DNA of 64,000 nucleotides from Brachionus manjavacas (GCA_019054805.1 JAHQIY010000021.1:558001-622000), one strand, 5' to 3'; counted from the first letter of the stretch, positions 46,135-55,807 are shown. The notes: generated by a model not told the origin, from the letters alone. Program-made: numbers and translations.

Positions 46135-47320
46135 CAACGTATTTGCTATTAAATCTAGTGCTATTTTTACTGGTACAAAATGGCTTAACAACCATGCTAT
46201 AATTATAAAAAATGGTTTAATATCTAATATTTGTAACGTAAACTTGTTGCCTAGTAATATGCACACCATAGATTACGGCAACAACATTATTACTGCAGGC
46301 TTTGTAGATTTACAACTAAACGGTTGTGGTGGCGTATTGTTTAACGATAATACATCTGTACAAACCTTGCAAACTATGCATAAAACTAACTTAAAGTTTG
46401 GTACAACATCTTTTTTGCCAACGCTAATTACTACTACCGAACAACAAATGCAACAAGCCGTAGAAGTAACCAAACAATACATACAGCAAAATTTAGTTAA
46501 TGGTTTACCCACAGGCGGTGTTATTGGTGTGCATTTAGAAGGCCCATACATTAGCCCAAGCAAAAAAGGCGTACATAATAGTGCTTATATTACTAAAATA
46601 TCTAACCAAATGGTAGATTTTTTATGCAACAACGCACAACATTTACTTATTAAGTTAACGTTAGCGCCCGAAGAAAATTCACCAGAAACCATAACCAAAC
46701 TAACCAAAGCCGGCGTAGTGGTTTCTATGGGGCATAGCAACGCTACTTACACCCAAGCACTACAAGGCTACAAAGCTGGGGCTAAAATGGCAACGCACTT
46801 ATTTAATGCAATGTCTGCCTTTGAAAGCAGAAACCCCGCTATGGTTGGGGCTGTATTAAACAACAACATTTATAGCGGTATAATTATAGACGGCCACCAT
46901 GTAGACTACACCGCAGTGCAATTAAGCCACAAAATTAAGCAAAATTATTTATATATTGTAACCGATGCCGTTACACCAATGGGCACTAATCTTACAACCT
47001 TTAACTTTGCTAACAAGCAAATTTTTGTTAAAAACGGTAAATGCTTTGCAGAAGACGGAACCCTTGCAGGGGCAAATATAGATATGCTAAGTAGCATTTA
47101 TAACGCCGTAAAGCATTGCGGTATAGTAACAGAAAATGCAATAAGTATGGCAAATATAAACCCAATTAATGCTTTAATAAACTGCACCACTAATTACTAT
47201 TATTACTTGTTTAATTTAGGTAAGCTACAACCTAGCAGTATTGCCAACATAGCCGTTGTAAACCCAACGTTAAACCAATGTATTGCAGTTATAGATAACG
47301 GCAAGTTGATAAATTTATAA
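46121..47320 (+). CDS. nagA: N-acetylglucosamine-6-phosphate deacetylase
   Basis: NagA removes the acetyl group from GlcNAc-6-phosphate before NagB. The 399-residue amidohydrolase shows DLQLNGCGG, GVHLEGPYISPSKKG, MGHSNATY, ATHLFNAMSAFESRNP, DGHHVD and the catalytic Asp in VTDAVTPMG. It overlaps nagB. Together they would salvage amino sugars from peptidoglycan turnover or from chitin/host glycans taken up elsewhere. Confidence 0.95.
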   Translation: MITNNNVFAIKSSAIFTGTKWLNNHAIIIKNGLISNICNVNLLPSNMHTIDYGNNIITAGFVDLQLNGCGGVLFNDNTSVQTLQTMHKTNLKFGTTSFLPTLITTTEQQMQQAVEVTKQYIQQNLVNGLPTGGVIGVHLEGPYISPSKKGVHNSAYITKISNQMVDFLCNNAQHLLIKLTLAPEENSPETITKLTKAGVVVSMGHSNATYTQALQGYKAGAKMATHLFNAMSAFESRNPAMVGAVLNNNIYSGIIIDGHHVDYTAVQLSHKIKQNYLYIVTDAVTPMGTNLTTFNFANKQIFVKNGKCFAEDGTLAGANIDMLSSIYNAVKHCGIVTENAISMANINPINALINCTTNYYYYLFNLGKLQPSSIANIAVVNPTLNQCIAVIDNGKLINL

Positions 47321-47419
47321 TCATATTACAATTAAATCTTCATTGTTTATTAATTAAATAATGCTATTATATGTTATATAATAATATACTTTTATAAAAA
47401 ATATTTGGTACTTTTTAGA

Positions 47420-48364
47420 ATGAAAAAATTTTTAACAAAACTTACAATACTAGCAACCTTAAGTTATAGCACTACGTTTGGTGCTTATATTGGTCTTCCG
47501 TTAATTCCAGAAATTGGTATAAGTGGCACTCCGCACAATGGTAGTGGATTTTATTTAGCTCCGCTTAATTTTAGCTTTAGCCCGTATAGCCACAAGCGTT
47601 ATGCCGTATCGGTAGATTTTCCGGTTTTTCATGTTAACGGCTTAGGCTTTAACCCATACCCTTGGGTTAAAAAAAATCTTATAGATAACAATAAAGATGT
47701 AGACCCAGAAAATTTAATAAGTGAATACGGCGATATAGCCTATAAAATAAACATATTTGCTGCATCTTTTGTAAATTTAGAGTACGATGCCTTTGGCAAC
47801 CGTGGCTTTTATTATTTTGCCGGCTTAGGTTACGGCGGGCAAGTTGGTATTGCTAAAGATGCACGCAATATAGCAAAGGTTTTTCCTACAATTTCTAAAC
47901 TGCAAGATTTAACCCAAGATGAACTATTAGAAAAAGCGCAAGACCCTCAGTTTCAGGCAGATTTACTTGAATCTTTAGACTCTTTAAGCAGTGTAATAGA
48001 TAATTTATACGGTACTAATTCGGCTGCAGTAATAACTAAAATAAAAGAATTACAAGCAGACCCAACCATTATAAAAGATGAAGACAAACTAAACGCATGG
48101 TTAAACGAATCTAAGCAAGTAGTAGAAGATTTAGATTTATCTGCTGGCGATATAGACATTACAAAAGCAGTAAAAGACAATATTTTATCTATGAATACAG
48201 GCGTTGCATACCAATTGGGTGCCGGTTACGATTTAAAAATATTAGGCCCTTTAGGCTTAGATGTAAGGGCAAAAATGCAAGGCCTATTTAATAGCAAAAC
48301 CACGCCAGTTTATAGCGTTGGGGCAAGATTTATTTTTAAATGGGGCTCTGCTTATAAACGCTAA
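47420..48364 (+). CDS. Predicted outer-membrane protein with a helical insertion, unknown family
   Basis: I start it at the ATG at 47420 rather than an upstream TTG, because this gives a clean signal peptide (MKKFLTKLTILATLSYSTTFG, then A). The N- and C-terminal thirds are glycine- and aromatic-rich strands ending in a YSVGARFIFKW strand, as in small outer-membrane barrels. Between about residues 145 and 250 is an acidic, helical stretch of Asp, Glu and Lys residues that would form a large loop or soluble domain. No named family is recognised. It stands alone between nagA and the exonuclease. Confidence 0.55.
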   Translation: MKKFLTKLTILATLSYSTTFGAYIGLPLIPEIGISGTPHNGSGFYLAPLNFSFSPYSHKRYAVSVDFPVFHVNGLGFNPYPWVKKNLIDNNKDVDPENLISEYGDIAYKINIFAASFVNLEYDAFGNRGFYYFAGLGYGGQVGIAKDARNIAKVFPTISKLQDLTQDELLEKAQDPQFQADLLESLDSLSSVIDNLYGTNSAAVITKIKELQADPTIIKDEDKLNAWLNESKQVVEDLDLSAGDIDITKAVKDNILSMNTGVAYQLGAGYDLKILGPLGLDVRAKMQGLFNSKTTPVYSVGARFIFKWGSAYKR

Positions 48365-48388
48365 TTAAAATAAACTTTATACAGTATA

Positions 48389-49303
48389 ATGGATTACTAC
48401 AAGCCTAGCAAAAGCTATATTTTTGTGTTTGATATTGAAACTATACCAGACTATAAATCTGCTTACAACTTGCTAGGCTTAGATACTAACACGCCTTTTA
48501 CTAATAGCCAGCTTAACCAAAAACTTAAAGATTACCACTTAGAAATTACCGATGGTAAAAACGATTTTTTGCGTCAGCCTTTTCATAAAGTAGTGGCTAT
48601 TAGCTACTTATACGCACAAGTAGATATACACAATAAGCACGAACACTACATGCTAAAAGATTTACGTAGTGCGGGCACATTGCCGTATAATACAGAATCC
48701 GAAAAAGAACTGGTAGCCGGTTTTTTTGAAATGATAAACAAGTATAATTCGCCTAAATTAGTTAGCTTTAATGGTAGAATGTTTGATTTACCCGTGTTAA
48801 AATATCGTGCAATGCAATACGGTATTAGTGGCGGACACTACTACAAAGCCGAAAACAACTTTAAAAGCTACGATTATAAATTTAATACCGAAAAGCATTG
48901 CGATTTAATAGATGCGTTGTCAGACTTTGGGGCTTCGGCCAAAATAAAACTTAACGAGGTTTGTGCGGTACTGGGCTTACCTGGTAAATTTGGGGTAGAC
49001 GGTAGCAATGTGCTAGAAATGTTTGAAAACAATAAAGTACAAGAAATTAGAGACTACTGCGAAACCGATGTTCTTAACACCTATTTGCTATATTTAAAAT
49101 ACGCCCTACACACTAACCGCTTAAACGTGCAAAATTACAACTTTGCATTGCAAGATGTGTTGCAGTTAATAGAAAGCAAAAACACCAACACCCTAAATAG
49201 CTTTAAACAACAGTGGCAACAAGCCCACTATAACACCTACGGCTCCCCCGCAAACCCTAACAACCCCTTTGCCCCATTTATACCAGAAGATTTTAAAAAG
49301 TAG
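48389..49303 (+). CDS. PolB-like 3'-5' exonuclease (PF10108 type)
   Basis: The 304-residue protein has the DEDD exonuclease motifs: VFDIETIPD (DxE), LVSFNGRMFDLPVL (the second Asp) and YCETDVLNTYLLY (the last Asp with Tyr). It corresponds to the predicted 3'-5' exonuclease family related to the PolB proofreading domain. Physiological substrate is unknown. It is free-standing and not fused to a polymerase. Confidence 0.85.
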   Translation: MDYYKPSKSYIFVFDIETIPDYKSAYNLLGLDTNTPFTNSQLNQKLKDYHLEITDGKNDFLRQPFHKVVAISYLYAQVDIHNKHEHYMLKDLRSAGTLPYNTESEKELVAGFFEMINKYNSPKLVSFNGRMFDLPVLKYRAMQYGISGGHYYKAENNFKSYDYKFNTEKHCDLIDALSDFGASAKIKLNEVCAVLGLPGKFGVDGSNVLEMFENNKVQEIRDYCETDVLNTYLLYLKYALHTNRLNVQNYNFALQDVLQLIESKNTNTLNSFKQQWQQAHYNTYGSPANPNNPFAPFIPEDFKK

Positions 49304-49423
49304 TTTATGGGTGCTACTAATAGTATTAAACTAAAAACAACCACAAAAATTACTTTATATTTAATATTTATGCTAAAATGTTATACTAAAGGTAGTAAAA
49401 CATTAATTTAGTTAGATTATACA

Positions 49424-51781
49424 ATGGAAGAACAAGATAAACCAAAAAAATTGCTGTTTGTGTTAGGTGCTGGGGCTAGTTGCTCTTTAAATAAAAGTAA
49501 AGCAAGCCAAGAAACAAAGGTTTTTCCTACTGGTAATCAACTAATTAATGAAATTATTAGCTATAAACATAAAGCTTTATCGGATATGTTGTCTTATGCT
49601 TTGTTTAAGCTTGTTGCAAACTGGGATGATTCTTTAACTGAAGATATGCACCCTGATAATAAAAAATATATTGAATCACACCCTGATGCTGCAGAGAAGT
49701 ATAAGCTATTTAATGCATTTAAAGAAAGAATTAAAATATATTATTCTGTTTTTATACAAAATGCAAATAAAACAGAGAGTGAGGTACCAGAAAGTGATTT
49801 ACATAAAGTTAAAGAACTAATTAATGAGATAGAAGGTAGTTATAGAAATGAATTTAACATTAATGCTGTATTTGATGATGTTTTTAAAGATCAATTATTT
49901 AGAGTTAATAAAAACAATAATAAAGAGCTTATTTTAGATAAAATTGAAAATTTATTGTTTTTTGAATTGTTAGATCTATATAAACATATACATAAAATTT
50001 ATTTCGTTAGTAATGCTTATAATGATACTGAGCATTGGAAAGCTGAATATGAAGAGCATGAAAATAAACCAACAACACAATATTGGAATAATCTTAAACA
50101 GTACAAAAATTATAAAAACTATGTTTATAGTACACTATATATGCAAGTAAAATATATAGTTAATACAATTAACAATCTCTCTGCTATAGGTAAAATAGGA
50201 TACTCATTTAAAGCTAAAAAACTAGTAGGAGTATATGATAATAGAGAAGAGGAGTTAGATTTATTTATTAAAGCACTAACAACCTGCAATATTACTGATA
50301 ACACAACTATTAAATCTAAAACAAATATAAAACAGGAGTGTCTGAATTTTATTAATAGAAATTCTAAAAACTTTGGAAACCTTAAATCTTGCGTTTTTCT
50401 TAAAGATATTATTAATAAATTACATAGCTCTATAACAGATAAAAAATTAATTGAAATTATGGATGAAATATATTCCTTAAAAAGTTTTCATAATGAAGAG
50501 CGTTCTAGAGATTTGGGGTTTAAGGACGGTAAGTTTAAAAAATATGGCGCACGTACTTATAATGGCAAAAACCACCATTGGAACTTAGCTACATGCATAC
50601 TAGACTTTTTGTCTCCGTATTTAGAAACTAATTTTTTTAATTTAAAAATAAGGCAAAATAACGATTGTTTTGTTAATAATGATATTATTAAAGACTTAAA
50701 ACAAATCTACTTAGCTTGCAGTGTTATAGAATATTATAAACCCAAAAGTATCGATTATTTTATGACGCACATTACTGCAGTTGCACCTTACGAATTTACT
50801 ATTTTTAAAACACAAAATAATGATAATACAACAGATACTAATAAAGAAGATATAAAAAAAAGAAGAACCACAATAGAAAAATACATTAAGTTTATTATTG
50901 CCGATTATTTACACAATGCAGGCTTAAATACCATTGAAACAAACGAAAATAATTATATTAATAGCATTAAATGGAAAATTATAGAATATACTAACTTTTA
51001 TTATAGAGAAAAATATAATGATAAAAACAACCCTGAAGATTTTTTTAACAATTACTGCTTAAATAACGTAAATTTTATAAACTTTAATTACGATACTTCT
51101 TTAGAAAGTTTTATTGACCAATTGTTTTCAAATGATATATCTATTAAAATGATTAAAAACATACAATGTATGTACGGCAAAGCTACACCTAAAAAGGCTA
51201 CAAAATACGCTAATCATCTTATAATAAGTAAGTATTCTAATATTTGGAGTTCTATCTTTACTAGATACTTAGAGTTTGAGGGCGGAAATGAAGCTATGGA
51301 TAATTTAAGCGATAATATTAAGTGGATTGCAGAAAACAAGGAAGACAAGTGTTTAATTACTGAAAAAAAGCAAGATGAAAATACCGAAGAAAAGCAAGAT
51401 GAAAATTTTTTTTATTGTAATTGTAGAAAGTGTTGCCAAGAAAGATTAAACAATGCCGATGAGATTTATTTTTTAGGATTTGGGTTTGATAAATTTAACT
51501 TACAAAAATTAGGTATTTTAAACAAACAAATGGAGCTTGATCTTAAATCAACGCCTAACAAAGTAAAAAAAATATATATATCTGGGGCTACACCAAAAAT
51601 AGTAAGTTTAATTCAAGATATATTTAATATACCTAGTTTTAGCAAAATATCATCACCAAACAGTAATTTATATACTATAAAATCATCACCAAACAGCAAT
51701 TTATATACTATAAAAAATAGTAATTACCACATTTACTTATCTACCAGCTATTTACCGGACTGTTTTGATAGTGATTTTTAA
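49424..51781 (+). CDS. SIR2-like domain protein, candidate stand-alone defence gene
   Basis: The 785-residue protein begins with LLFVLGAGASCSLNK (residues 9-23), a Rossmann glycine motif of SIR2-like NAD-binding domains. The same domain continues far downstream with VNFINFNYDTSLESF near 548 and EIYFLGFGFDKFNL near 685. The roughly 520 residues between are helical and Lys/Asn-rich. A Cys cluster (CNCRKCC) lies near 665. SIR2-like proteins of this build, encoded in isolation, are often anti-phage NAD-degrading enzymes, but no partner (HerA, pAgo, ThsB) is visible. Its codon use, rich in AAT, AAA and TTT, and a small in-frame duplication near the end suggest recent acquisition. The defence role is inference. 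Confidence 0.6.
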   Translation: MEEQDKPKKLLFVLGAGASCSLNKSKASQETKVFPTGNQLINEIISYKHKALSDMLSYALFKLVANWDDSLTEDMHPDNKKYIESHPDAAEKYKLFNAFKERIKIYYSVFIQNANKTESEVPESDLHKVKELINEIEGSYRNEFNINAVFDDVFKDQLFRVNKNNNKELILDKIENLLFFELLDLYKHIHKIYFVSNAYNDTEHWKAEYEEHENKPTTQYWNNLKQYKNYKNYVYSTLYMQVKYIVNTINNLSAIGKIGYSFKAKKLVGVYDNREEELDLFIKALTTCNITDNTTIKSKTNIKQECLNFINRNSKNFGNLKSCVFLKDIINKLHSSITDKKLIEIMDEIYSLKSFHNEERSRDLGFKDGKFKKYGARTYNGKNHHWNLATCILDFLSPYLETNFFNLKIRQNNDCFVNNDIIKDLKQIYLACSVIEYYKPKSIDYFMTHITAVAPYEFTIFKTQNNDNTTDTNKEDIKKRRTTIEKYIKFIIADYLHNAGLNTIETNENNYINSIKWKIIEYTNFYYREKYNDKNNPEDFFNNYCLNNVNFINFNYDTSLESFIDQLFSNDISIKMIKNIQCMYGKATPKKATKYANHLIISKYSNIWSSIFTRYLEFEGGNEAMDNLSDNIKWIAENKEDKCLITEKKQDENTEEKQDENFFYCNCRKCCQERLNNADEIYFLGFGFDKFNLQKLGILNKQMELDLKSTPNKVKKIYISGATPKIVSLIQDIFNIPSFSKISSPNSNLYTIKSSPNSNLYTIKNSNYHIYLSTSYLPDCFDSDF
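51650..51715 (+). repeat. 33-bp tandem duplication near the end of the SIR2-like gene
   Basis: Two adjacent 33-bp units (51650-51682 and 51683-51715) differ by one base and encode SSPNSNLYTIK twice. The frame is kept. This indicates a local in-frame slippage duplication. Confidence 0.9.
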
Positions 51782-51835
51782 AATACAAGCTATAACTAAA
51801 AGTTATTGCCTACTAATTAAACCAACAAAATAACA

Positions 51836-51864
51836 TTGACACAACAAGTGCATTATAATACAAT
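51836..51864 (+). promoter_or_regulatory. Sigma-70 type promoter for thrS-infC
   Basis: A perfect TTGACA (51836-51841) and TACAAT (51859-51864) are spaced by exactly 17 bp. Transcription would begin about 94 nt before the thrS ATG. Confidence 0.7.
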
Positions 51865-51872
51865 TTAATATA

Positions 51873-51912
51873 CTGTATTGTAGTAAAAACTATATACATT
51901 TATACAATATAG
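51873..51912 (+). promoter_or_regulatory. Leader hairpin upstream of thrS
   Basis: CTGTATTGTA (51873-51882) pairs with TACAATATAG (51903-51912) over ten positions with one G-U pair, within the predicted thrS leader. In E. coli ThrRS represses its own mRNA through leader hairpins. Whether this one is such an operator cannot be told from sequence. Confidence 0.35.
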
Positions 51913-51964
51913 TGCAAAGTGTAAACAATATAAATATAAACTATAACAACCCAATATAATAAAA

Positions 51965-53899
51965 ATGATTACAATTACTTTACTAAATGGCAGTACTCTG
52001 CAAGTTAATGCTAACAGCACTGCTTTAGATGTTGCTAATGCTATTAGTCCATCTTTAGCTAAAAACGCTTATTTTGCAATAGTTAACGGCAATCAGCAAG
52101 ATTTACTAACACCAATTACCACCAACAGTAAAGTAGAAATTATTACCGCTAAAAACGAAACCGAAGCCCTATCTGTTATAAGGCACAGCCTTGCACATTT
52201 AATGGCAATGGCAGTTAGGCAGTTGTTTCCTAATACTAAAGTTGCTACAGGCCCCGTTACAGAAAATGGTTGGTTTTACGATTTATACCCACCAGAGCCT
52301 TTTAAAGAAAGCGACCTACAAGCAATAGAACAACGCATGGCAGAGCTAATAGACCAAAACATTAGCATTACCAGATACGAAACCACAAAGCAACAGGCTA
52401 TTAGTAAATATACTACACAAAACGAAACTTTTAAGCTAGATGTTTTAAATACTATTGCAGAAGAAACCGTTAGTTTTTACAAACAAGCAGAGTTTGAAGA
52501 CCTATGCCGTGGCCCCCACGTGCTTAATACTAAACAACTACCTAAAGCGTTTAAACTAACTAAACTTTCTGGCGTTTACTGGCAAGGCAACAAACAAAAC
52601 CCTATGTTACAGCGTATTTCTGGCGTGGCTTTTTTAAATAAAAAAGATTTAGACCAATACCTAACTTTACAAGCAGAACTAGAAAAAAACGACCACAGAA
52701 AACTAGGCGTAGCTATGGATTTGTTTCATATGCAAGAAGAAGCTGTAGGCGGAGTATTTTGGCACCACAATGGCTACGCTATTTACCGCAATTTAGAAAA
52801 TTACATACGAGAAAAAATCTTTGCTAAAGGCTATACCGAAGTTAAAACACCTTTGCTTATAAACCGTAAATTATGGGAAGATTCTGGACACTGGAGCAAA
52901 TATAAAGACAATATGTTTGTAGTAAAAGATAACAACCAAGATGATTTAGCCCTTAAACCTATGAACTGCCCTGCTCATGTGCAAATTTTTAAACAAGGTA
53001 CTAAATCTTATAAAGATTTACCAATTAGAATGTCGGAATTTGGCTGTTGCCACCGTAACGAAAGCTCGGGCTCGTTACACGGTATTATGCGTGTGCGTGG
53101 CTTTGTGCAAGATGATGCTCATATTTTTTGTACTAAAGAGCAAATAGTACAAGAAAGCGTTGCGTTTTGCCAACTAGTAAAAGAAGTTTATACAGATATT
53201 TTTGGCGAACACGAACTTATTGTTAAATTTTCAGACCGTCCAGAACAACGTGTAGGGTCAGATGAAGTGTGGGATGAAGCCGAACAATCTTTAGTTAAAG
53301 CAGCAGAACACGCCGGCTTAGAAATTGTACTAAATAAAGCAGACGGAGCCTTTTATGGCCCTAAACTAGAGTTTACCCTAAAAGATACTTTTGGCAGACA
53401 ATGGCAATTAGGTACTTTACAAATGGACTTTGTACTACCACAACGCTTAGGCGCTTATTATGTGGCAGAAGACGGCAACAAACACAACCCTATAATGCTA
53501 CACAGAGCCATACTAGGATCGTTAGAACGTTTTATTGGTTTATTGCTAGAACACTACAAAGGTAAGTTACCTTTATGGTTATCGGCGAATCATATTGTAT
53601 TAATGGGCGTAATAAATAAATTTGATACCGAAGTAAAACGCATTAACAACTTATTACTGCAAAATAACATTGCTAGTTTTACAGATTTACGTGCAGAAAA
53701 AATTAATTATAAAATTAGAGAACATTCGCTAGCAAAAGTGCCACTTATTGGTATAATTGGCGAAAAAGAAATAGCAGAAAATACAATTACTATTAGAATA
53801 TTAGGTAGTAACAATCAGCATACTTTAAATTTAGATGATTTTATTGCAATGGTGAAAAATAATATTGCTTTAAAACAAACCGAATTTGTAGTAAAATAG
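51965..53899 (+). CDS. thrS: Threonyl-tRNA synthetase
   Basis: ThrS charges tRNA-Thr. The 644-residue protein has an N-terminal TGS domain, the editing (SAD) domain with HSLAHLMAMAV (HxxxH) and FEDLCRGPHV, the class II catalytic core with ALKPMNCPAHVQIFK and RNESSGSLHG, and the anticodon-binding C-terminus. Length is normal. It is followed by infC 77 bp downstream; the rest of the classical cluster (rpmI, rplT, pheST) is elsewhere at 4.8-9.1 kb. Confidence 0.97.
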   Translation: MITITLLNGSTLQVNANSTALDVANAISPSLAKNAYFAIVNGNQQDLLTPITTNSKVEIITAKNETEALSVIRHSLAHLMAMAVRQLFPNTKVATGPVTENGWFYDLYPPEPFKESDLQAIEQRMAELIDQNISITRYETTKQQAISKYTTQNETFKLDVLNTIAEETVSFYKQAEFEDLCRGPHVLNTKQLPKAFKLTKLSGVYWQGNKQNPMLQRISGVAFLNKKDLDQYLTLQAELEKNDHRKLGVAMDLFHMQEEAVGGVFWHHNGYAIYRNLENYIREKIFAKGYTEVKTPLLINRKLWEDSGHWSKYKDNMFVVKDNNQDDLALKPMNCPAHVQIFKQGTKSYKDLPIRMSEFGCCHRNESSGSLHGIMRVRGFVQDDAHIFCTKEQIVQESVAFCQLVKEVYTDIFGEHELIVKFSDRPEQRVGSDEVWDEAEQSLVKAAEHAGLEIVLNKADGAFYGPKLEFTLKDTFGRQWQLGTLQMDFVLPQRLGAYYVAEDGNKHNPIMLHRAILGSLERFIGLLLEHYKGKLPLWLSANHIVLMGVINKFDTEVKRINNLLLQNNIASFTDLRAEKINYKIREHSLAKVPLIGIIGEKEIAENTITIRILGSNNQHTLNLDDFIAMVKNNIALKQTEFVVK

Positions 53900-53976
53900 G
53901 GTTATGTAGTTAATTTGTATTAATAATATATTTTTATACTGCAATTATTTTTTACTAATAAAGGATTATATTTAGC

Positions 53977-54531
53977 TTGCAACACGTTAATAATAGAAAC
54001 AAAGATCAATCTTTAAAAATTAATAAGGATATTAAAGCAAAAGAAGTTAGACTAATAGACGAAAATGGTGAAATGATAGGCGTTATATCGTTACCAGAAG
54101 CCCTTAAAAAGGCAGAAGAATCTAGTTTAGACTTAGTTGAAGTTAATGCTACTAGTTATCCGCCGGTATGCAAAATTATAGATTATGGCAAATATAAATA
54201 CTTACAGCAAAAAAAACAGCACGAAGCTAAAAAAAAGCAAAAAAAAGTAATTGTAAAAAAATTAGCTATTCATTTAAATATTGGCCTGCACGATTATGCA
54301 GTTAAAGTTAAACAAATAACCACTTATATAAACGAAGGCAAAAATGTAGACCTAGCCGTAGAATTACGTGGTAGAGAAATGGAATATAGCGAAAAAGCCA
54401 AAGAACTTTTAGCCAGAATGTACAAAGATATTGGTGGCGAAGAATTTGCTAAGTTAAACAATCAACCAAAATTAGAAGGTAGAAAAGTTGTAGCCGTGCT
54501 TACGCCTGTTGTAAGCAAAACCGCAGAATAA
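53977..54531 (+). CDS. infC: Translation initiation factor IF-3
   Basis: IF-3 keeps ribosomal subunits apart and checks the start codon. The 184-residue protein has RLIDENGEMIGVISLPEAL in its N-domain and the C-domain with KKLAIHLNIGLHDYAVKVKQ. The best start is TTG at 53977, preceded by AAGGA at 53961-53965; there is no in-frame ATG at the expected N-terminus. A non-ATG start is a known feature of infC, allowing IF-3 to repress itself. Confidence 0.95.
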   Translation: MQHVNNRNKDQSLKINKDIKAKEVRLIDENGEMIGVISLPEALKKAEESSLDLVEVNATSYPPVCKIIDYGKYKYLQQKKQHEAKKKQKKVIVKKLAIHLNIGLHDYAVKVKQITTYINEGKNVDLAVELRGREMEYSEKAKELLARMYKDIGGEEFAKLNNQPKLEGRKVVAVLTPVVSKTAE

Positions 54532-54559
54532 ATTGTGTAAAATTAAAAGGAGAACGCCC

Positions 54560-55780
54560 ATGACAAAAAGAGTAATAATAATGTTGTTAGACTCGGTAGG
54601 TATAGGGCATTCCCACGATTCTGCTTTATACGGAGACAAAAACAAAGGCGGAGACCACGGGGCAAATACCTTAGGTAATATTTTACTACAGCACCCTAAT
54701 ATGTTAATTACCAACCTAACCAACCTAGGCTTGCTAAACAGCTTTAACCTTAGTGTGCAACACAATAATACACAAAATAAATACGTGGTAAATGCTTGTG
54801 CTAACCCCACCGCTAGCTATGGTTTTGCCGTAGAAACATCGGTAGGTAAAGACACAATTACCGGCCATTGGGAGCTAATGGGTTGCCCTGTAGATTTTGA
54901 ATGGGGCTACTTTACCAACCCTACTAATTCTTTTCCGCAAAACTTATTAAACACTTTGTATACAAAAGGCAATATTACAGGTTCTTTAGGTAACTGTGTG
55001 GCTTCTGGTACCGATATTATTAATAAATTTGGGCAAGAACACATACAAACTCTAAAGCCAATTTTTTATACTTCTGCAGATAGCGTTTTTCAAATAGCCG
55101 CTAACGAAGAACACTTTGGCCTACAAAACCTATACAAACTGTGCGAAATTGCACGAGAAGAACTATACAAAGATAACATTGGCAGAGTAATAGCCAGACC
55201 CTTTACCGGAGACAACCCAAGCAACTTTAAACGCACCGGCAACCGTAAAGATTACTCTATTGCCCCAAGCCACCCAACTGTATTAAACACTTTGCTAAAC
55301 AATAACGGGCAGGTTGTGGCTATAGGCAAAGTGGCAGATATTTTTGCCAATTCTGGTATTAGTAAATCTATAAAAGCATCTGGCTTAACTAATTTATTTA
55401 ACGCCACTTTAACCGAAATTAAAAAAGATCCTGTAGTTCCTACTATTATTTTTACTAACTTTGTAGATTTTGATTCGGAGTTTGGGCACAGAAGAGATGT
55501 AGTAGGCTACAAAAATGCTTTAGAGTATTTTGATAGCAGACTGCCAGAAGCCCTAAGTTTGCTTACAGAAAACGATTTACTGGTAATAATTGCAGATCAC
55601 GGTAACGACCCAACTTGGTACGGCACCGACCACACCAGAGAACACGTACCCGTATTATTTTACAACAAAGCTACTTCGCCTAAAAATTTAGGGCAACTAA
55701 ACAGTTTTAGCGATGTTGCCCAAAGTATTGCAACCTATTTAAACCTACCTAAATTAAAACACGGTAAATCTTTTATATAA
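54560..55780 (+). CDS. deoB: Phosphopentomutase
   Basis: DeoB interconverts ribose-1-phosphate (or deoxyribose-1-phosphate) and the 5-phosphate, so nucleoside sugars can enter central metabolism. The 406-residue protein has the alkaline-phosphatase-like metal motifs LLDSVGIGHSHDS, the TGHWELMG loop, and IADHGNDPTWYGTDHTRE. The ATG at 54560 has an AAAGGAG ribosome-binding site seven bases upstream and is preferred over a TTG at 54533. It lies 28 bp after infC and 27 bp before deoD. Confidence 0.96.
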   Translation: MTKRVIIMLLDSVGIGHSHDSALYGDKNKGGDHGANTLGNILLQHPNMLITNLTNLGLLNSFNLSVQHNNTQNKYVVNACANPTASYGFAVETSVGKDTITGHWELMGCPVDFEWGYFTNPTNSFPQNLLNTLYTKGNITGSLGNCVASGTDIINKFGQEHIQTLKPIFYTSADSVFQIAANEEHFGLQNLYKLCEIAREELYKDNIGRVIARPFTGDNPSNFKRTGNRKDYSIAPSHPTVLNTLLNNNGQVVAIGKVADIFANSGISKSIKASGLTNLFNATLTEIKKDPVVPTIIFTNFVDFDSEFGHRRDVVGYKNALEYFDSRLPEALSLLTENDLLVIIADHGNDPTWYGTDHTREHVPVLFYNKATSPKNLGQLNSFSDVAQSIATYLNLPKLKHGKSFI

Positions 55781-55807
55781 TTTTACACAACACAAGGAGA
55801 ACAAAAT

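Noticed and set aside
49424..51781. AbiH-type abortive infection protein
   Set aside because: AbiH proteins carry a different N-terminal glycine motif and are shorter; the LGAGAS, FNYD and FLGFGF set fits SIR2-like proteins better.
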